From contig JAJYPJ010000005.1 of the NCBI GenBank assembly GCA_021795435.1, positions 1 to 64,000 of the forward strand: DNA of 64,000 nt. Direction: 5' to 3'. Under the pieces are notes generated by a model. It did not search any database and had not been told where the DNA came from. It saw only the letters and a program-made list of their open reading frames with translations. The number at the start of each line of letters is the position of its first letter. Within the stretch, counting starts at the first letter, position 1. Shown here piece by piece: positions 63,184 through 64,000 of this stretch. The position numbers and the translations under genes are program-made. Origin of the DNA: Pseudomonadota bacterium (GTDB lineage Bacteria; Pseudomonadota; Gammaproteobacteria; Xanthomonadales; Rhodanobacteraceae).

Positions 63184-64000
63184 TGGTCGAACCCGCTGCA
63201 TCCCGGCCTGCGGCAACCCTGCCGCAGGCCCTCTCGCCCATTGTCGCCGGCTTGTGGCGCAGTGCGGAGTGGCGCCAGACGACGGCGGAGCGGACGCAAT
63301 GGATCCAGCAAGCGCTGGAAATGGGCATCACCAGCTTCGATCATGCGGATATCTACGGCCAGGGCCGTGCCGAGGAGCTGTTTGGCGAAGCGCTTCGCGC
63401 GGTCCCCGGATTGCGCAATCGCCTGCAGCTGGTCACGAAGTGCGGCATCCGCTTGCCCTCGGCGGCCGAGCATGTCCATCTGAAGCATTACGACACGTCG
63501 CCTGCCTATGTGCGTCGCCGCGTCGAGGCTTCGTTGCGCCATTTCGGCACCGATCGCCTGGATCGGGTCCTGATCCATCGTCCGGACGTGCTGATGGACG
63601 CGGCCGAATTGGCGGAAACGTTCGCCGCACTGACCCGGGAAGGGAAGGTGCTGCAGTGGGGTGTGTCCAATCATTCGCCTGCCGCCTTCGCGCTGCTTCA
63701 CGCGCGATATCCGCTGGTGACCAACCAGGTGGAATGGTCGCCGCTTGCGCTCGCCGTGCTGCACGACGGGACGCTCGACCAGGCGCAGCAGTTGGGAGCG
63801 CGTCCGATGATCTGGTCGCCGCTCGCGGGTGGCCGGTTGCTGCGTGGCGAAGACGAGATGGCCCAGCGCGTGCGGGCGGCCATGCAGCCGGTTGCGGACC
63901 GCTTGGGCGTTTCGTTGCCGACGCTGGCCTACGCCTGGATCCTTCGCCATCCGTCGCGACCTCATCCCATCACCGGGAGTGGTCGCATCGAGGGCCTTCG
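63183..64000 (+). CDS. Aldo/keto reductase, YdhF-like (C-terminus outside window)
   Basis: NADPH-dependent oxidoreductase cut by the right edge after about 272 residues. The start overlaps the cytochrome stop (TGATG). The catalytic set is visible: Asp53 and Tyr58 in FDHADIYG, Lys in LVTKCGI and His in VLIHRPD. The segments WGVSNHSPAAFALL and TNQVEWSPLALAVLHDGTLDQ match E. coli YdhF more than other families. Further, [13 protein letters not shown] is typical. The physiological substrate is unknown; the coupling to cytochrome c4 may be incidental. Confidence 0.9.
   Translation, partial: MVEPAASRPAATLPQALSPIVAGLWRSAEWRQTTAERTQWIQQALEMGITSFDHADIYGQGRAEELFGEALRAVPGLRNRLQLVTKCGIRLPSAAEHVHLKHYDTSPAYVRRRVEASLRHFGTDRLDRVLIHRPDVLMDAAELAETFAALTREGKVLQWGVSNHSPAAFALLHARYPLVTNQVEWSPLALAVLHDGTLDQAQQLGARPMIWSPLAGGRLLRGEDEMAQRVRAAMQPVADRLGVSLPTLAYAWILRHPSRPHPITGSGRIEGL

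Overview
The window looks like an ordinary core-genome segment of a GC-rich gammaproteobacterium. Gene content and order point to the Xanthomonadales/Lysobacterales, perhaps Rhodanobacteraceae; this is inferred from gene order and protein character, not from any search. Supporting signs are the tRNA-Ser/SRP RNA/dnaX/ybaB/recR block, the lptE-holA-nadD-rsfS-rlmH block, a KdkA-type LPS core kinase, a 180-kDa-class NAD glutamate dehydrogenase and a fused isobutyryl-CoA mutase. I see no insertion sequence, prophage, integrase, CRISPR array or rRNA. Coding density is high and many neighbours overlap by ATGA or TGATG.

Layout. 1-6.4 kb: rne (cut by the left edge) diverges from rluC, followed by a CPBP-like membrane protein coupled to phhB, then nfuA, then two small cytochromes c. 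6.4-16.9 kb: an orphan nucleotide-sugar dehydrogenase, the large NAD glutamate dehydrogenase, nadK, a 5'-nucleotidase, a glutaryl-CoA-type dehydrogenase, a small exported pilin-like protein and a low-molecular-weight phosphatase. 17.1-30.9 kb: a fused E1 alpha/beta 2-oxoacid dehydrogenase, a Bax-inhibitor-like membrane protein, aat with a FemAB-like GNAT protein, trxB divergent from ald, a Mg2+-type P-ATPase, a photolyase and an exported serine carboxypeptidase. 31-38.2 kb: a DEAD-box helicase, a UbiM-like hydroxylase, a GT9 glycosyltransferase divergent from kdkA and a metallo-beta-lactamase protein, and an MFS transporter. 38.4-43.7 kb: SRP RNA and tRNA-Ser on the minus strand, then dnaX-ybaB-recR-hinT, two small membrane proteins and accA. 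43.8-52 kb: dnaE, dapE and the lptE-holA-nadD-rsfS-rlmH series. 52.1-57.6 kb: a TonB-dependent receptor with an exported beta-propeller protein, then a FadJ-like enzyme. 57.9-64 kb: icmF, a DsbA/FrnE-like protein, a dihaem cytochrome c4 and a YdhF-like aldo/keto reductase cut by the right edge.

Functional threads. (1) Replication and translation housekeeping: dnaX, dnaE, holA, recR, rsfS, rlmH, rluC, rne, aat, tRNA-Ser, ffs. (2) Acyl-CoA and branched-chain metabolism: the fused E1, IcmF, the FadJ-like enzyme and the GcdH-like enzyme could together take branched-chain 2-oxoacids to acyl-CoAs, interconvert isobutyryl- and butyryl-CoA, and feed beta-oxidation. The fadJ/icmF divergent region carries a perfect 19-bp palindrome that could be their operator. 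(3) Envelope: kdkA plus a GT9 enzyme (LPS inner core), lptE (LPS export), the TonB receptor/propeller pair, FemAB-like and CPBP-like proteins. (4) Electron transport: three cytochrome c genes and a UbiM-like ubiquinone hydroxylase.

No clear new defence or mobile system was found. The least explained items are the TonB receptor/beta-propeller pair, the CPBP-like protein lacking its catalytic glutamates, the small exported pilin-like protein, the hexanucleotide repeat in the S10 peptidase signal peptide, and the fadJ/icmF palindrome.
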